Shown here: one piece after another, positions 61,741 to 64,000 of the stretch | Layout: the number at the start of each line of letters is the position of its first letter | Numbering within the stretch: the stretch's first letter is position 1 | Source: CAINVV01 sp964528535 | Lineage (GTDB): Bacteria; Bacteroidota; Bacteroidia; Bacteroidales; Prolixibacteraceae | Direction: 5' to 3' | DNA: 64,000 nt | Assembly: GCA_964528535.1 (NCBI GenBank) | Contig: CAZGSQ010000006.1 | Location: forward strand, 1-64,000 | Notes under the pieces: generated by a model | Seen by the model: only the letters and a program-made list of their open reading frames with translations | Told to the model about the DNA's origin: nothing | Database searches by the model: none | Made by a program: the position numbers and the translations under genes

Positions 61741-63009
61741 TTAACGCTCAATGGTTTGAGACCTGTTTGGACCAACTGAAACGATAGTGATCGGCACTTT
61801 GAGGTACTCTTCGACAAAGTGGATGTAGGAGGTAAGCTGTTTTGGGAATTTTGAAGTATGGTCAACCTCGGTTAAATCTGTTTTCCATCCATCTAACACT
61901 TCATATTGTGGAATAACTTGATCGTCAATTTCATTGGGGAAATCCTTTGTAATTTTTCCTGCGATGGAATAGGAGGTACAAATCTTTATATCTTCAAATT
62001 TATCCATTACATCAGCTTTCATCATGATCAGATCTGTTACGCCATTGATCATGATGGCGTAGCGGAGGGCAACAAGATCGAGCCAACCGCACCTTCGCGG
62101 CCTTCCGGTAGTTGAACCATATTCATTTCCGATTTTGCGAAGTGTATCTCCTGTTTCATCAAGCAATTCGGTAGGGAAAGGGCCACTTCCAACCCTTGTA
62201 CAATACGCTTTGAAGATTCCATAAACCTTCCCGATTTTATTGGGGGCAATTCCCAGTCCGGTGCAGGCACCAGCCGTGATGGTGTTCGATGAAGTTACAA
62301 AAGGGTAGGAACCAAAATCGATGTCGAGCATGGTGCCTTGAGCCCCTTCTGCGATAATCGATTTGCCTGCCAAAAGCTGTTCATTGATAAAATGTTCGCT
62401 GTCGATCAGCTGGAATTTTTTGATCACTTCTATTCCTTCAAACCACTCTTTTTCATAATCATGAAGCGCTTCTTCGTAATCGAAATGATAAAATTTAGTA
62501 AGCATCTCTGCATGTTGCGCTACCCTCGACTGGTATTTCTCATTGAAATTGTGCAGTATGTCGCCGATTCGCAACCCGTCCCTGCCAATTTTATCCCGGT
62601 AGGTGGGTCCGATGCCCTTGAGCGTTGACCCGATCTTGCCGGCTCCTTTGGCATTTTCGGATGCTGCATCCAGCAAACGGTGGGTCGGAAGGATCAGGTG
62701 GGCTTTTTTGGAGATGTACAATGTCTTGGTGAGGTCGAAACCAATATTCATCAAAGAATCTATCTCCTTTTTGAAAATAGAAGGATCGATAACCACCCCA
62801 TTGCCAATGATGTTGATCTTGTCACCCCTGAAGATGCCCGACGGAATGGTATGCAAGACATGCTTGATGTTGTTGAATTCCAGTGTATGGCCTGCATTGG
62901 GACCTCCCTGAAAACGGGTGATGACATCATATCTTGGTGTAAGCACATCCACTACTTTTCCTTTTCCTTCGTCTCCCCATTGGAGACCTAACAATACATC
63001 AACTTGCAT
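61741..63009 (-). CDS. purA: Adenylosuccinate synthetase
   Basis: PurA joins IMP and aspartate with GTP in AMP synthesis. The P-loop-like motif is GLQWGDEGKGKVVD at residue 6, followed by GGPNAGHTL, KGIGPTYRDKIGRDGLR, EGAQGTMLDIDFG and TTGRPRRCGWLDL. The 422-residue length is normal. It is followed one base later by pncB, so AMP synthesis and NAD salvage are in one operon. A palindrome and a long hairpin lie upstream. Confidence 0.97.
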   Translation of the reverse strand: MQVDVLLGLQWGDEGKGKVVDVLTPRYDVITRFQGGPNAGHTLEFNNIKHVLHTIPSGIFRGDKINIIGNGVVIDPSIFKKEIDSLMNIGFDLTKTLYISKKAHLILPTHRLLDAASENAKGAGKIGSTLKGIGPTYRDKIGRDGLRIGDILHNFNEKYQSRVAQHAEMLTKFYHFDYEEALHDYEKEWFEGIEVIKKFQLIDSEHFINEQLLAGKSIIAEGAQGTMLDIDFGSYPFVTSSNTITAGACTGLGIAPNKIGKVYGIFKAYCTRVGSGPFPTELLDETGDTLRKIGNEYGSTTGRPRRCGWLDLVALRYAIMINGVTDLIMMKADVMDKFEDIKICTSYSIAGKITKDFPNEIDDQVIPQYEVLDGWKTDLTEVDHTSKFPKQLTSYIHFVEEYLKVPITIVSVGPNRSQTIER

Positions 63010-63044
63010 CTGATTTCTTTATTTAGAGATTAGACAAAAACACA

Positions 63045-63065
63045 CAAAATTAAGCCAAATTTGGC
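63045..63065 (-). promoter_or_regulatory. purA -7 box with adjacent 12-bp palindrome
   Basis: The minus strand has TAATTTTG (63045-63052), a TAnnTTTG match 36 bases before the ATG. One base upstream is the perfect palindrome GCCAAATTTGGC (63054-63065), placed where an operator could block polymerase. Confidence 0.45.
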
Positions 63066-63124
63066 AGAATTGAGCATGATTTCAGATAAGGTGCGAGGAA
63101 TAATGCACAATCGGTGGTTCATTA

Positions 63125-63162
63125 CTTGATTGTCCTGCTAAGGTATGCAGGAGGCAATCAAG
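63125..63162. promoter_or_regulatory. Long hairpin between fur and purA
   Basis: Arms CTTGATTG-TCCTGC (63125-63138) and GCAGGA-GG-CAATCAAG (63147-63162) form a 14-bp stem with an 8-base loop and a 2-base bulge. There is no T run on either strand, so it is not a standard terminator. The rest of the 266-base gap (63010-63275) holds no gene. Confidence 0.6.
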
Positions 63163-63275
63163 ATGTCAAACGAAAGCCTTGGTGCAATCATTTGAATGCC
63201 TGGTGTATCTAAAACTGTCTGGATTGCAGCATCTCCTGAGGGGACAAATAAATTTTAATGCCTATTTTCCATCAC

Positions 63276-63722
63276 TTACTTTGTCTCATCCGACTCTCCA
63301 TAGAGATAGAGTGAGTGGTGCGAAAGTTTAAAATTATGCAGTGCACAAGCATCTTCAATGATTTGTCTGATGCGCTCATCGTGGAATTCAGTTACTTTCC
63401 CGGAACGAATGTCAATCAAGTGATCGTGTTGGGTGGTCGCCAGGGTCTTCTCAAATTGGGCTATATTTTTACCAAACTGATGTTTTACCACCAATTTACA
63501 ATCCAGCAATATCTCGATTGTGTTGTATAGAGTCGCTCTGCTGACGCGGTAATTCTTATTTTTCATTGAGATGTAAAGCGTCTCAATATCAAAATGCCCA
63601 TCACGTGAGTAGATCTCGTCAAGGATGGCATATCGCTCAGGCGTCTTGCGATGCCCGTTTCTTTCAAGGTATTCGGTGAAGATATTCTTGACCGTTTCTT
63701 TATTTTTCTGTATGCTATTCAT
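63276..63722 (-). CDS. Fur-family transcriptional regulator without the structural CxxC
   Basis: A 148-residue metal-responsive repressor. The winged-helix domain is recognised by HRKTPERYAILDEIYS, GHFDIETLYISM and VSRATLYNTIEILLD. The metal-binding half has QHDHLIDIRSGKVTEFHDE and ends LSHHSLYLYGESDETK. Typical Fur/Zur/PerR proteins have CxxC after HDHL for structural zinc; here it reads DIRS and there is no C-terminal CxxC. The regulatory metal is unknown. A dyad ACTTA-GTT-TAAGT lies just upstream of its ATG (63724-63736). Confidence 0.87.
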   Translation of the reverse strand: MNSIQKNKETVKNIFTEYLERNGHRKTPERYAILDEIYSRDGHFDIETLYISMKNKNYRVSRATLYNTIEILLDCKLVVKHQFGKNIAQFEKTLATTQHDHLIDIRSGKVTEFHDERIRQIIEDACALHNFKLSHHSLYLYGESDETK

Positions 63723-64000
63723 ACTTAAACTAAGTTAAAATAGAGTGTAAAGATAATTTATTTTTTAGGAATGTGACAATCTGTGCTACAAAAGAGGGGA
63801 ACGATCGAAAAATAAATGTATCATTTTGATATTTAATAATATAAAACTAAAATATTTTTTCAATTCCAACAGAATGCCACATTTCTATCATTTTTTTTAC
63901 CTTGTATATTCGGTCATGAAAAGCCTCACAAACGATCTGATTTGGATTTTAATATTTTTTATTTGGTTGTAAATGAGAGTTCTAATTTATTTTTTTCATG
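63723..64000. other. AT-rich end of the window, upstream of the Fur gene
   Basis: 278 bases of very AT-rich sequence with no supported gene. The only structure I see is the short dyad ACTTAAACTAAGT at 63724-63736 next to the Fur start codon, a possible autoregulatory site. Confidence 0.4.

Noticed and set aside
61740..61865. N-terminal extension of PncB into purA
   Set aside because: It is antisense-free but overlaps purA out of frame. PncB homology begins at the ATG at 61739, one base after the purA stop.

Overview
The window looks like a chromosomal contig from an anaerobic, polysaccharide-degrading member of the Bacteroidota, probably near the Marinilabiliales/Prolixibacteraceae. This is inferred from gene content and not from a marker gene. 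Supporting signs are a SusC/SusD locus, Bacteroidota-specific families (DUF5686, DUF4831, DUF1599), many -7 boxes of the Bacteroidota form TAnnTTTG just upstream of genes, an [FeFe]-hydrogenase maturase (HydF) and a flavodiiron protein. Bases 1-46 are not genomic. They are an Illumina index-primer/adapter sequence left on the contig end, so the first gene is cut off artificially.

Layout. 47-7470: a truncated TPR protein, ftsE, murB, mltG with a pentapeptide-repeat gene, a flavodiiron protein, a phosphoesterase and prmA. 7547-16677: a DUF5686 outer-membrane protein, tpiA with a strong terminator, a DoxX-like membrane protein, DUF1599, folP-cdaA (folate synthesis joined to c-di-AMP synthesis) and asnB. 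16988-24062: a membrane-biogenesis block, rsfS-ftsH-DUF2007-cdsA and psd-pssA, next to birA, an SRPBCC gene and pyrE. 24203-29191: two secreted carbohydrate-active proteins, an unusual putative TIM-barrel/FGE-like fusion and a GH127-type enzyme. 29282-30181: a small leftward cluster of an HTH regulator, a 31-residue double-glycine leader peptide and a two-helix membrane protein. 30667-41904: a thioredoxin-like lipoprotein-type gene with coaD, hydF, a POT peptide transporter, nnr, DUF4831, an MFS transporter and pepD. 42047-59724: a beta-glucan utilisation locus. 59896-63722: a small membrane protein, pncB, purA and fur.

How the genes work together. The beta-glucan locus has a one-protein sensor/regulator (propeller, Y_Y_Y, one membrane helix, LuxR-type HTH), a SusC/SusD pair, two PKD-type surface lipoproteins, a stem-loop, then GH16, GH30, GH3, GH16 and GH30. 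The first GH16/GH30 pair carries lipoprotein signals and the second does not, which suggests surface cutting followed by periplasmic completion of a laminarin-like beta-1,3/1,6-glucan.

The most novel candidates are the double-glycine peptide cluster near 29.7 kb, the putative glycosidase/FGE-like fusion with no catalytic cysteines, and a family of heptanucleotide tandem repeats (TATGAGA/T). Three of the four repeat sites begin at a gene's stop codon.
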